DNA from: Magnetospirillum sp. XM-1
GTDB taxonomy: Bacteria; Pseudomonadota; Alphaproteobacteria; Rhodospirillales; Magnetospirillaceae
NCBI RefSeq assembly: GCF_001511835.1
Contig: NZ_LN997848.1
Location: forward strand, 1,612,001-1,676,000
DNA: 64,000 nucleotides
Direction of reading: 5' to 3'
A program made the position numbers and the translations under genes. Shown here in pieces: positions 55,931 through 64,000 of the stretch. The notes under the pieces were generated by a model. That model had not been told where the DNA came from. It did not search any database and saw only the letters and a list, made by a program, of their open reading frames with translations. Position 1 is the stretch's first letter. Every line of letters starts with the position of its first letter.

Positions 55931-56506
55931 TCAGCGGTCCATCTTGTGGTATTCGGGATTGGGCATCATGTCCAGCCCGTGCGCCATGCGGTTGGTGTAA
56001 TTGAAGAAGCCGACGGTGTCGGTGATGTCGAAGATGTCGGCATCGCTAAAGCCCGCCTCGCGCAGGCTCGCCCGGTCGGACTCGGCGATGTCGTGGGGGG
56101 TCTCGGTCAGCTTCCAGGCGTAGTCCAGCATGGCCCGCTGGCGGGGCGACAATTCGGCGACGCGGTAGTTCATCACCATCATCTCGCCCAGCTGCGGGTC
56201 GCCCGACAACTGGCGGATGGCCTGGCCGTGGGCCACCAGGCAGTAATAGCAGCGGTTGGCCGAGGAGACGACCACGGCGATCATCTCGCGCTCCAGCTTG
56301 GACAGCCCCGAATCCTCGGCCAGCATCAGTTGGTTGTAGAAGCGGGTGAAGGTGCGGAACTTCTCGGGCCGCGCCGTATAGGCCAGCAGCACGTTGGGCC
56401 GCATGCCCAGCTTCTCGTCGCACTTGGCGAAATAGCCGGCGATGTCGTCGGGGTAGTCCTTCGCCTCGGGCAGGTGAATGCGGACGATATGGTCGGGCTG
56501 GGGCAT
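55931..56506 (-). CDS. Peroxidase-related AhpD/carboxymuconolactone-decarboxylase-like protein
   Basis: A 191-residue protein MPQPDHIVRIHLPEAKDYPD. The AhpD-type active site is ANRCYYCLVAHGQAI (Cys-x-x-Cys-x-x-x-His, here CYYCLVAH), within an all-helical domain. It is likely to act in peroxide defence or as a thiol-disulfide enzyme. It sits between a GGDEF gene and a nucleotidase gene in one direction. Confidence 0.88.
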   Translation of the reverse strand: MPQPDHIVRIHLPEAKDYPDDIAGYFAKCDEKLGMRPNVLLAYTARPEKFRTFTRFYNQLMLAEDSGLSKLEREMIAVVVSSANRCYYCLVAHGQAIRQLSGDPQLGEMMVMNYRVAELSPRQRAMLDYAWKLTETPHDIAESDRASLREAGFSDADIFDITDTVGFFNYTNRMAHGLDMMPNPEYHKMDR

Positions 56507-56526
56507 GGACTCTTTCTCCAGGGGGC

Positions 56527-58323
56527 TCAGGCGGCGGTCTGGGCCGAAACGCGGTTGCGGCCGCCGGTCTTCGCCCGGTACAGGGCGGTGTCGGCGTTGG
56601 CGATCAGGCTTTCGGTGTCGAGCGGCTTGCCTTGGGAGGCATCGGACAGGGGCGCGGGGTGCAGGCTGGACGCGCCGATGGAGATGGTGACCTCGGCCGC
56701 CGTCTGCGACGCCGCGTGGGGAAGGTGAAGCGCCGCCACGGCCAGCCGCATCTTTTCCGCCAGGGCCTCGGCCTCGGCCAGGGTGCTGCCGGGAAGAACG
56801 ACCCCGAACTCCTCTCCGCCGTAGCGGGCCACCAGATCGCCCGGACGCCGGGCGGTGGCGGCAAGGGCGGTGGCCACCGCCCGCAGGCATTCGTCGCCGG
56901 CCTGATGGCCGTAATGGTCGTTGTAAGCCTTGAAGTGGTCCACATCGATCATCAGCAGCGACAGCGGCGTCCCCGAGCGGGCCGCCCGGCGCCATTCCAG
57001 GCCCAAGGTCTCGTTGAAGGTCCGGCGGTTGGCGATGCCGGTCAACCCGTCGACCATGGCCAGATGCCGCAGATGGGATTCCGCCGCCTTGCGCTCGGAG
57101 ATGTCGTGGTGGCTGATCACCACTCGGATTCCGCTGGCCGATTCCGCCCGCCGCACATTCATCAGGAACCAGCGCTGCCGGGCACTCGAATCACACCGGT
57201 ATTCCATGGAGAAGCCGGGTGTCGCCCCGCGCAGCACCGAACGGATTTCCTGGGCGACCTTGTCGGCGTCCTCGCTGAAATCGCCGTGGGCCCGGTCGCA
57301 GATGTCGAGGTAGTTGGCTCCGACCCCGCACAGGTCGCGGCCGCCGCCGTTCTCGTCCTGGAATTCCCGCCAGCGCTGGTTGACCGCCAGGATCGTTCCG
57401 CTTTCATCGATGACGCAGACATGATCCAGCAGGGTGTCCAGGGTGGTGCGGGCCAATTGCCGCTCGGCCTTCAGTTCGAGATTGGCGGCGTCCAGGCGTT
57501 TGGTTTCCTCCTCCAGCGCGCGCATCAGCTGTTCCTGGCTGAAGGCCGAGGCGAAGGACTTGGTGGTGAGCAGGGCGCTGATCACGCCCCAGCCGATCAC
57601 CGAGAAGCCGATGGCGAAGATGGCGTGGGCCAGCCACCACATGTGATCCCAGGGCTTGGCCAGCAGGAAGGCCAGCGCCGCCTGGGCGAACAACAGCAGG
57701 GCCACGCCATAGAACTTCATCAGGGGCGAGGCGATCCGCCGCCGCGCCATCACCGCGACGCCCCCCAGGCACAAGAGCGCCGCCGCCAGTTCCATGGGCA
57801 TGCGGACCCAGGGGCTGGAGGCGATGGGGGAATGGGCCAGGATCGCCACTCCGGCCACGGACACGGCGCACCAGATCATGACGCGCCGCCAGAATCCGCT
57901 GGCCGAGACGGATTCCACGTCTTCCGCCGGCCTGCCGTATTGCGCCAGCCCATACGCCATGCTGCCGAGCATGACGAGCCGCGATACCGGTCCGAACAGC
58001 AGGAACAGCCAGATGTTGTGGTGCGCGGTGCGGGTCAGCAGGCCGTGCGGCGCATAGATCACGGTGAAGGCCAGGAAGCCGACGGTGAGCCAGCGCAGAA
58101 AAATCTCGCCCGATTCCCGATAGCTACGCCAGGAGACATAGGTGATGAAGCTGCCGATCAGCGTGGCGCCGGTGATGGCGACTTCGTGGAACCAGTGGCT
58201 TTCGAAGCGGGGCGACGGCTGCGGCGAGAAGGTCCACAGGTACCAGATGGCCACGCTTGGCGTAAGCGAGACCGCCAGCAACTGCAGCAACTGGTAAAGG
58301 CGGCCAAGTCCCTCAAGTCTCAT
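56527..58323 (-). CDS. Membrane PAS-GGDEF diguanylate cyclase
   Basis: A 598-residue protein: about seven membrane helices (12-245), coiled coil, PAS (about 285-410) and GGDEF (about 430-590). The active site is ARYGGEEFGVV, and RPGD five residues before it is a proper inhibitory RxxD site. It is therefore likely to make cyclic di-GMP with product inhibition. The ATG at 58323 (MRLEGLGRLYQLLQLLAVSL) is used. Confidence 0.9.
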   Translation of the reverse strand: MRLEGLGRLYQLLQLLAVSLTPSVAIWYLWTFSPQPSPRFESHWFHEVAITGATLIGSFITYVSWRSYRESGEIFLRWLTVGFLAFTVIYAPHGLLTRTAHHNIWLFLLFGPVSRLVMLGSMAYGLAQYGRPAEDVESVSASGFWRRVMIWCAVSVAGVAILAHSPIASSPWVRMPMELAAALLCLGGVAVMARRRIASPLMKFYGVALLLFAQAALAFLLAKPWDHMWWLAHAIFAIGFSVIGWGVISALLTTKSFASAFSQEQLMRALEEETKRLDAANLELKAERQLARTTLDTLLDHVCVIDESGTILAVNQRWREFQDENGGGRDLCGVGANYLDICDRAHGDFSEDADKVAQEIRSVLRGATPGFSMEYRCDSSARQRWFLMNVRRAESASGIRVVISHHDISERKAAESHLRHLAMVDGLTGIANRRTFNETLGLEWRRAARSGTPLSLLMIDVDHFKAYNDHYGHQAGDECLRAVATALAATARRPGDLVARYGGEEFGVVLPGSTLAEAEALAEKMRLAVAALHLPHAASQTAAEVTISIGASSLHPAPLSDASQGKPLDTESLIANADTALYRAKTGGRNRVSAQTAA

Positions 58324-58437
58324 CCAGCCACAGCCCCAATGATCTTCCCGCCCCACTGCCGGTCCTCGCGATCGACAGCAGATTACCCCTTCTCCGCAAG
58401 GGGGAGAAGGGTCTCGCGGTGCGATACGCCTTTAGAC

Positions 58438-58890
58438 TCAGGCCGGGTCGGATGAATCCGCCAGGCAGATCATGGTGGCGAGCATGGTCGCCACCAGGGT
58501 TTCCCGGCCGCCCTCGATGCCGAACACGTCGGAACGCACCACGATCAGGGTGCGGCCGGGCTTGATGACCTCGGCGCGGGCGACCAGTTTCTCGCCCCTG
58601 GCGGGGCTGAGCAGGTTGACCTTGAACTCGGTGGTCAGCACCGCCGATCCCGCCGGCATCAGGGAAAAGGCGGCATAGCCGGCGGCGGTGTCGGCCAGCG
58701 TGGTGGTGGCGCCGGCATGGACGAAGCCGTGCTGCTGGCACAGGTCGGGGCGGGTGGGCATCTCGAGCGTGCAGCGCCCCGGCTCGAGATCCGCCATGTG
58801 GGCCCCGATGGTGGCCAGGAACGCCTGCCGGGCGAAACTGGCCTCCACCTTGGCGCGGTAGTCGGGGTCCTTGGGCGTGGGGACCGCCAT
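58438..58890 (-). CDS. PaaI-like hotdog thioesterase
   Basis: A 150-residue hotdog-fold protein, MAVPTPKDPDYRAKVEASFA. It contains QHGFVHAGATTTLADTAAGY, the HGG-like motif (here FVHAG) of PaaI/YdiI acyl-CoA thioesterases. Its ATG overlaps the stop of the UspA gene (TGATG), and it ends the catabolic operon; it may recycle CoA from stuck intermediates. Confidence 0.88.
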   Translation of the reverse strand: MAVPTPKDPDYRAKVEASFARQAFLATIGAHMADLEPGRCTLEMPTRPDLCQQHGFVHAGATTTLADTAAGYAAFSLMPAGSAVLTTEFKVNLLSPARGEKLVARAEVIKPGRTLIVVRSDVFGIEGGRETLVATMLATMICLADSSDPA

Positions 58891-59705
58891 CAGTTGCTCA
58901 TCAGCACCGGAACGGTCATGTGGGCCAGCACGTAGCGGGTGCCGGTGCCGCGCTTCAAGGACAGGCCGTAATGGCCGTGCGCGCCCATGACCACCAGATC
59001 GGCGCCCAGGTCGCACAGGCGTGACAGCAGCATGTCCATCTTGCCGATATGCTCGCCGGCCAGCCGTTCGGCGCCGGCGGTGATGCCGCAGGCGGCCAGA
59101 TGGTCGATGACGTCCACCTGGGGCACTTCGCCCATGCTGGCGGCGGCCTCGTCGGAGGGGCCGCGCAAGGACAGCACGGTCACCGACTTGGCCTTGGCCA
59201 TCAGCGGCTTGGCGTCATTGAGCGCGCGCACCGCTTCCTTGCCTGCGTTCCAGGCCAGGGCGATGCGCTCGCCCACGCTGGGGAAGATTCCGGTATGGGG
59301 AATCACCAGCACGGGACGGCCGCAATGCAAGATGACGTGCTCGACCATCTCCTCGGGCACCAGCTTGCTCTTGGGCTCTGCCTGGCCCATCACCACCAGG
59401 TCGGCGTAGCGGGCGCAGAACATGGTCTCGCTGACCACGTGGCCGGGCTCGCCATGGGCCAGCTGCCACCAGCGCGACGTGATTCCGGCGGCGGCGCAGG
59501 CCTGATTGAACTTCTCCTTGGCGGCGTCGCGGGCCTGGACCAGCTGCTCGCTGGCCTTGTGGGCGACGGCGCTGGGGCGATGGCTTTCCACGCGGGCGAA
59601 CAGGCCGGTCAGTCGGGCTCCGAAGCTCTTGGCCAGCCCGACGGCGATGTCCAGACGGGCGGTGCAGCGCTCGCTGTCGTCGATGTGGACGAGAATGTCT
59701 TTCAT
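58890..59705 (-). CDS. Tandem universal stress protein (two UspA domains)
   Basis: A 271-residue protein starting MKDILVHIDDSERCTARLDI. It has two UspA folds; the second ends with DLVVMGAHGHYGLSLKRGTG, the G2xG9xG(S/T)-type ATP-binding pattern, while the first has a degraded one (DLVVMGQAEPKSKL). It overlaps the thioesterase gene and follows the acyl-CoA dehydrogenase gene. Confidence 0.9.
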   Translation of the reverse strand: MKDILVHIDDSERCTARLDIAVGLAKSFGARLTGLFARVESHRPSAVAHKASEQLVQARDAAKEKFNQACAAAGITSRWWQLAHGEPGHVVSETMFCARYADLVVMGQAEPKSKLVPEEMVEHVILHCGRPVLVIPHTGIFPSVGERIALAWNAGKEAVRALNDAKPLMAKAKSVTVLSLRGPSDEAAASMGEVPQVDVIDHLAACGITAGAERLAGEHIGKMDMLLSRLCDLGADLVVMGAHGHYGLSLKRGTGTRYVLAHMTVPVLMSN

Positions 59706-59722
59706 TTTCGGTGTTCCCCTAC

Positions 59723-60859
59723 CTATTCCGTCGCCAGCGCGCGGGAGATGACGAGGCGCTGGATGTCGCTGGTACCCTCGTAAATCTGACAGACCCGGAC
59801 GTCGCGGTAAATGCGTTCCACCGGGAAATCGGCGAGATAGCCGTAGCCGCCGTGAATCTGGATGGCGTCGGAACACACCCGTTCGGCCATCTCGGAGGCG
59901 AACAGCTTGGCCATGGAGGCTTCTTTCAGGCACGGCCGCCCGGCTTCGCGCAGCGTGGCGGCGTGCAGCACCATCTGCTCGGCCACCTCGACGCGGGTGG
60001 CCATGTCGGCCAGGCGGAAGGCCACCGCCTGATGCTCGAAGATGGGCTTGCCGAACTGCTTGCGCTCACGCGAATAGGCAAGCGCGTGGTCCAGGGCCGA
60101 ACGCGCCATGCCGACGCTTTGCGCCGCGATGCCCAGGCGCCCGCCTTCCAGGTTGGCGAGCGCGATCTTCAGGCCCTCGCCCTCCTCGCCCAGGCGGTAC
60201 GACGCCGGGATGCGCATGTCCTCGAAGGCCAGCTGGCAGGTGTCCGACAGATGCTGGCCCAGCTTGTCTTCGACCCGCACCACGGTGAAGCCGGGCGTGT
60301 CGGTGGGCACCACGAAGGCCGAGATGCCGCGCTTGCCCGCTTGTGGGTCGGTCACCGCGAAGACGATGGCCACCTGGCCGTTCTTCGCCGTGCTGATGAA
60401 CTGCTTGGCGCCCGACAGGACGTAATGATCGCCGTCCTTGCGCGCCTTCGTGCGGATCGAGGCGGCGTCCGAGCCCGCTTCCGGCTCGGTCAGGCAGAAG
60501 CAGCCCAGCTTCTCGCCCCGCGCCATGGGACGCAGGAACTGTTCCTTCTGCGCGTCGGTGCCGTAAGAGAGGATGGGCATGCAGCCCACCGAGTTGTGGA
60601 CGCTCATGATGGTCGACAGGGGCCCGCAGCCCGCGGCGATCTCCATCACCGCCATGGCGTAGGAGACGTAATCGGTCCCCGCCCCGTCCCATTCGGGCGG
60701 CACCACCATGCCGAGGAAGCCCAACTCGCCCATCTCGGCGATGGCGTCCTTGGGGAACAGGTGCTCGCGGTCCCACAGGGCGGCGTTGGGGGCCAGCTTT
60801 TCGCGCGCGAAGGACCGCGCCATGTCGCGGATGAGCTGCTGCTCCTCGGTGGGGATCAT
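59723..60859 (-). CDS. Acyl-CoA dehydrogenase
   Basis: A 378-residue FAD enzyme. Signatures are [16 protein letters not shown] and the C-terminal [20 protein letters not shown]. The usual catalytic Glu lies in YEGTSDIQR near the end. It probably oxidises a fatty or aromatic-ring acyl-CoA in the operon that also holds thiolase and aldehyde dehydrogenase. Confidence 0.93.
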   Translation of the reverse strand: MIPTEEQQLIRDMARSFAREKLAPNAALWDREHLFPKDAIAEMGELGFLGMVVPPEWDGAGTDYVSYAMAVMEIAAGCGPLSTIMSVHNSVGCMPILSYGTDAQKEQFLRPMARGEKLGCFCLTEPEAGSDAASIRTKARKDGDHYVLSGAKQFISTAKNGQVAIVFAVTDPQAGKRGISAFVVPTDTPGFTVVRVEDKLGQHLSDTCQLAFEDMRIPASYRLGEEGEGLKIALANLEGGRLGIAAQSVGMARSALDHALAYSRERKQFGKPIFEHQAVAFRLADMATRVEVAEQMVLHAATLREAGRPCLKEASMAKLFASEMAERVCSDAIQIHGGYGYLADFPVERIYRDVRVCQIYEGTSDIQRLVISRALATE

Positions 60860-60967
60860 GATTTTTGCCCCTCAATCGCCGGGCGGCGACCTCCGGTCGC
60901 CTTGGCTTTCGCGGCATAAGCCGCGCCGGCCCTTGGCCGCAACTCCTCGCTACGCTCGTCGATCATG

Positions 60968-62152
60968 TCAGGCCAGCTCCACCATCATGGCGGTGGCCTC
61001 GCCGCCGCCGATGCACAAGGACGCCACACCGCGCTTCATCCCGTACTGCTTTAAGGCCGACAGTAGGGTGACGATGATCCGCGCCCCCGACGCGCCGATG
61101 GGATGGCCGAGAGCGCAGGCGCCGCCATGGACGTTGACCCGCTCGTGGTCGAGCTTCAGGTCGTGCATGGCCGCCATGGTGACCACGGCGAAGGCCTCGT
61201 TGATCTCCCACAGATCCACGTCGCCGGCCTTGCACCCCACCTTGTCCAGCAGCGCCTTGATGGCGCCCACCGGGGCGGTGGTGAACAGGTTGGGCGCCTG
61301 GGCGAAGTTGGTGTGCCCTAAGATGGTGGCCAGCGGCTTCAGGCCGCGTTTGGCGGCTTCCGACGCCCGCATCATCACCAGGGCGGCGGCGCCGTCGGAG
61401 ATGGACGACGAATTGGCCGCCGTCACCGTGCCGTCCTTGGCGAAGGCGGGCTTGAGCGTCGGGATCTTGTCGGGCATGGCCTTGCCCGGCTGCTCGTCGA
61501 TGGTGATCAGGGTCTCGCCCTTGCGGCCCGCCACGGTGACGGGGGCGATCTCGGCCGCGAACGAGCCCCCGGCGATGGCCTTCTGGGCGCGGGAGAGCGA
61601 GGCCAGCGCGAAGCCGTCCTGGGCCTCGCGCGAGAACTTGTAGCTGGCGGCGCATTCCTCGGCGAAGGTGCCCATCAGGCGACCCCTATCGTAGGCGTCC
61701 TCGAGCCCGTCCAGGAACATGTGGTCCAGCACCTTGCCGTGGCCCAGGCGATAGCCGCCCCGTGCCTTGTCCAGCAGATAGGGGGCGTTGGACATGCTTT
61801 CCATGCCGCCCGCCACCATCACCTTATTGGTGCCGGCCACCAGCAGGTCGTGGGCCAGCATGGCGGCCTTCATGCCGGAACCGCAGACCTTGGAAATGGT
61901 GGTGCAGCCCGCCGAACGCGGAAGGCCCGCGCCCAGGCTGGCCTGGCGCGCCGGGGCCTGGCCGACGCCGGCCGGCAGCACGCAGCCCATGAACACCTCG
62001 TCCACCTGATCGGGCGCGATGCCCGAACGCTCGACCGCCGCCTTGATGGCGACGGCCCCTAGCTGCGGCGCGGCGAGGCTGGCGAAGTCGCCCTGGAAGC
62101 CGCCCATGGGGGTGCGGGCGGCGCCGACGATGACGATGGGATCGGTGGTCAT
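60968..62152 (-). CDS. Acetyl-CoA acetyltransferase (thiolase)
   Basis: A 394-residue thiolase. The active Cys lies in INKVCGSGMKA-like sequence (TISKVCGSGMKA), the NVHGGACALGHPIGASGARI block holds the His, and CIGGGEATAMMVE the second Cys. It cleaves beta-ketoacyl-CoA or condenses acetyl-CoA. It is in the same direction as the acyl-CoA dehydrogenase, 108 bp upstream of it. Confidence 0.93.
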   Translation of the reverse strand: MTTDPIVIVGAARTPMGGFQGDFASLAAPQLGAVAIKAAVERSGIAPDQVDEVFMGCVLPAGVGQAPARQASLGAGLPRSAGCTTISKVCGSGMKAAMLAHDLLVAGTNKVMVAGGMESMSNAPYLLDKARGGYRLGHGKVLDHMFLDGLEDAYDRGRLMGTFAEECAASYKFSREAQDGFALASLSRAQKAIAGGSFAAEIAPVTVAGRKGETLITIDEQPGKAMPDKIPTLKPAFAKDGTVTAANSSSISDGAAALVMMRASEAAKRGLKPLATILGHTNFAQAPNLFTTAPVGAIKALLDKVGCKAGDVDLWEINEAFAVVTMAAMHDLKLDHERVNVHGGACALGHPIGASGARIIVTLLSALKQYGMKRGVASLCIGGGEATAMMVELA

Positions 62153-62220
62153 GGTTGGGGTCCTTCACATTCAGGCGTCACCCCCGGGCTTAAGCCCCGG
62201 GGGTGTAATGGAGAGCGGGA

Positions 62221-63711
62221 TCACTTCATGTTGAAGATGATGGTCTTCTTGTGGGTGAAGTGCTCCAGCATGGATTCCAGCGACGCTTCCTTGCCGATGC
62301 CTGAGGTCTTGACGCCGCCATAGGACAGCGTCGGCTGGACGACCAGGTTCTGGTTGACCTGGACGAAGCCGGCTTCCAGACGCCGTGTCGCGTCCATGGC
62401 GACCTTGATGTCGCGGGTCCAGATGGAGGCGGCCAGGCCGTATTCGGAATCGTTGGCCTGGGCGATGACCTCTTCGTAGTCGCTCCACTTGATGACGGCG
62501 CAGACGGGTCCGAAGATTTCCTCCTGACAGAGGCGGTCCGAGTTCTTCATGCCGGTGAAGATCACCGGCTGGACGAAGCGGCCCTTCTTCAGCTTGGGAT
62601 CGGTGGGCATGGCGGAGCACACATGCTTGGTGGCGCCCTTGGTCTCCTCGCCGATCTTGATATAGCTCCTGACCCGCTCCAGCTGGCCGTCGGAGACGAT
62701 GGTGCCGATGTCGGTCTTCTCGTCCAGGGGATCGCCCATCACCATGGCGTCGACCTTGGCCTTCACGCGGGCGACGAACTCGTCGTGGATGCTCTCGTGC
62801 ACGAACAGGCGCGAGCTGGCGGTGCAGCTCTGGCCCTGGCGGGTGAAGCGCATGCCGGCCAGCGCGCCGGCGACGGCCTGGTCCATGTCGGCGTCGGCGC
62901 AGACGATCATCGGGCTCTTGCCGCCCAGCTCCAGCGTCACGGGGATCAGCTTTTCGGCCGCCGCGCGGTAGACGATGCGCCCGGTCTCCACCGAGCCGGT
63001 GAAGCTCACCTTCTTGACGTCCTTGTGTTCCACCAGCGGCGCGCCGCATTCGGGCCCGAAGCCCGACAGCATGTTGAACAGGCCGTGGGGCAGCACGGTG
63101 TTCATGATCTCGGCGACGCGCAGCACGGTCAGCGGCGCTTCCTCGGCCGACTTGACGATGACGGCGTTGCCGGCAACCAAAGCGGCGGCGGCCTTCATGG
63201 CCATCAGCAGCAGCGGCACGTTCCAGGGAATGATGCAGGCCACCACGCCCACGGGTTCCCGCACCGTGACGGTCAGCATGTCGGGGTTGAAGGGGATGGT
63301 CTCGCCCTTGAGCTCGGACCCCAGCCCGCCGAAGAAGGTGAACATGTCGGCCAGCACGCCGGCCTCGACCCGGCTTTCGGTGCGCAGCGCCTTGCCGGTC
63401 TCGAGCGCCACCAGACGGCCCAGTTCCTCCACGTGGTTGGCCAGCACCCGGCCGCACTCGGCCACCAGCTTGCCGCGCTGGCGGGCGGGCAGCTTGGCCC
63501 ATTCCTTCTGGGCGGCCTTGGCGGAGATGACGGCGGTGTCCACGTCCTCCTTGGTGCCGAAGGCGGCGGTGCCGATGATCTCGCCGGTGGCGGGATTGTC
63601 CACCTCGAAGACCTCGCCGCTTCCGGCGGCGACGAACTTGCCGCCGATCAGGTGTTTGCCCGAAAGGGCCTTGGCCAGCTTGAAGGGATCGAGTTCCGGC
63701 GTGAGGGTCAT
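62221..63711 (-). CDS. Aldehyde dehydrogenase family protein
   Basis: A 496-residue NAD(P) aldehyde dehydrogenase. VTLELGGKSPMIV carries the catalytic Glu and RQGQSCTASSR the Cys nucleophile. Translation starts at 63711, 2 bp after the stop of the CoA ligase gene. The enzyme probably feeds an acid or acyl-CoA into the operon's beta-oxidation steps. The aldehyde substrate is unknown. Confidence 0.92.
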   Translation of the reverse strand: MTLTPELDPFKLAKALSGKHLIGGKFVAAGSGEVFEVDNPATGEIIGTAAFGTKEDVDTAVISAKAAQKEWAKLPARQRGKLVAECGRVLANHVEELGRLVALETGKALRTESRVEAGVLADMFTFFGGLGSELKGETIPFNPDMLTVTVREPVGVVACIIPWNVPLLLMAMKAAAALVAGNAVIVKSAEEAPLTVLRVAEIMNTVLPHGLFNMLSGFGPECGAPLVEHKDVKKVSFTGSVETGRIVYRAAAEKLIPVTLELGGKSPMIVCADADMDQAVAGALAGMRFTRQGQSCTASSRLFVHESIHDEFVARVKAKVDAMVMGDPLDEKTDIGTIVSDGQLERVRSYIKIGEETKGATKHVCSAMPTDPKLKKGRFVQPVIFTGMKNSDRLCQEEIFGPVCAVIKWSDYEEVIAQANDSEYGLAASIWTRDIKVAMDATRRLEAGFVQVNQNLVVQPTLSYGGVKTSGIGKEASLESMLEHFTHKKTIIFNMK

Positions 63712-63713
63712 GA

Positions 63714-64000
63714 TCAAACTCGCTTGTCTTGGATGACGATGCCGTCGTTGGGCAAGGTTCCGGGGGCGACGAAGGCCACCTCCGTCTTCAGCTTGCACAG
63801 CGACTGGAAGGAATCCTTCAGCGCCGCGTCCAGGCCGGTGGCGCTGGTCTCGACGGTGAGGGTCAGGCGGTCGTTCTCGCCGTCCTTTTCCACCACCAGA
63901 CGGGCGCGGATGACGTCCGGGTGGCGCTTGGCCACCTCGGCGATCTGGCGGGGATGGACGAACATGCCCTTGATCTTGGTGGTCTGGTCGGCGCGGCCCA
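63714..64000 (-). CDS. Phenylacetate-CoA ligase-type AMP-binding enzyme (3' end, runs off the right edge)
   Basis: Only the last 95 codons or so are present. GRADQTTKIKGMFVHPRQIA is the C-terminal hinge and lysine region of PaaK-like aryl-CoA ligases, followed by the typical small C-terminal domain. It activates an aryl or acyl acid with ATP and CoA. It is upstream of, and nearly overlaps, the aldehyde dehydrogenase gene, so it heads the visible catabolic operon. Confidence 0.82.
   Translation of the reverse strand, partial: GRADQTTKIKGMFVHPRQIAEVAKRHPDVIRARLVVEKDGENDRLTLTVETSATGLDAALKDSFQSLCKLKTEVAFVAPGTLPNDGIVIQDKRV

Overview
The window looks like a chromosome segment of a magnetotactic alphaproteobacterium, most likely Magnetospirillum. 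Two things point there. One is a pair of genes with Mms6/MamD-type sequences, families I know only from magnetosome-forming bacteria. The other is an overlapping pair of complementary bacterioferritin subunits like the one described in Magnetospirillum. The host sequence is GC-rich, with tightly packed genes and several dispersed palindromic repeats. No database search could be run, so family names rest on motifs and recall. || Layout. 1-2552 is host: a CoxL/xanthine-dehydrogenase-type molybdenum subunit (partial), a fused AmmeMemoRadiSam B+A protein, and the divergent 5' part of the AmmeMemoRadiSam radical SAM gene. That gene is split at its CxxxCxxC motif by a mobile island of about 17.0 kb (2546-19577), visibly richer in AT and bounded by a 7-bp direct repeat GCCAGAA. 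The island carries a tyrosine integrase beside attL, integrase arm-type repeats at both ends, small plasmid/phage-type genes, a strongly folded repeat region that may be a structured RNA or an origin, and a magnetosome-type cargo. The cargo is an Mms6-like protein, a four-repeat MamD-like protein with an Mms6-like C terminus, small companions, and an opposing cluster of a coiled-coil membrane protein, a VWA-TM-PilZ protein (McaB/McaA-like architecture) and a third coiled-coil protein. It is followed by a small tyrosine recombinase and an RFC-like ATPase cluster bounded by two matching 17-bp palindromes. At its right end the island brings its own 5' end of the radical SAM gene, read in frame through attR into the host 3' part. 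|| 19578-64000 is host and mostly housekeeping: a flippase-like membrane protein, two tandem M17 leucyl aminopeptidases, a GT2 glycosyltransferase, HolC, a PAS histidine kinase, the bfr pair, SerB, a DUF1015 protein, an MFS carrier, HD-GYP and GGDEF signalling proteins, a HerA-like ATPase, PhnA, a cytochrome c protein, a type I secretion ABC/HlyD pair, a chemoreceptor, a class I lysyl-tRNA synthetase, a hemerythrin fusion, a DinG-type helicase, a 5'-nucleotidase, and an acyl-CoA catabolic operon (CoA ligase, aldehyde dehydrogenase, thiolase, acyl-CoA dehydrogenase, UspA, thioesterase) that runs off the right edge. || How it fits together: the island appears to be a self-integrating element that moves magnetosome mineralisation and positioning genes outside the main magnetosome island and replaces the start of the gene it interrupts. 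The PilZ motifs in the McaA-like protein suggest that c-di-GMP could act on the cargo.
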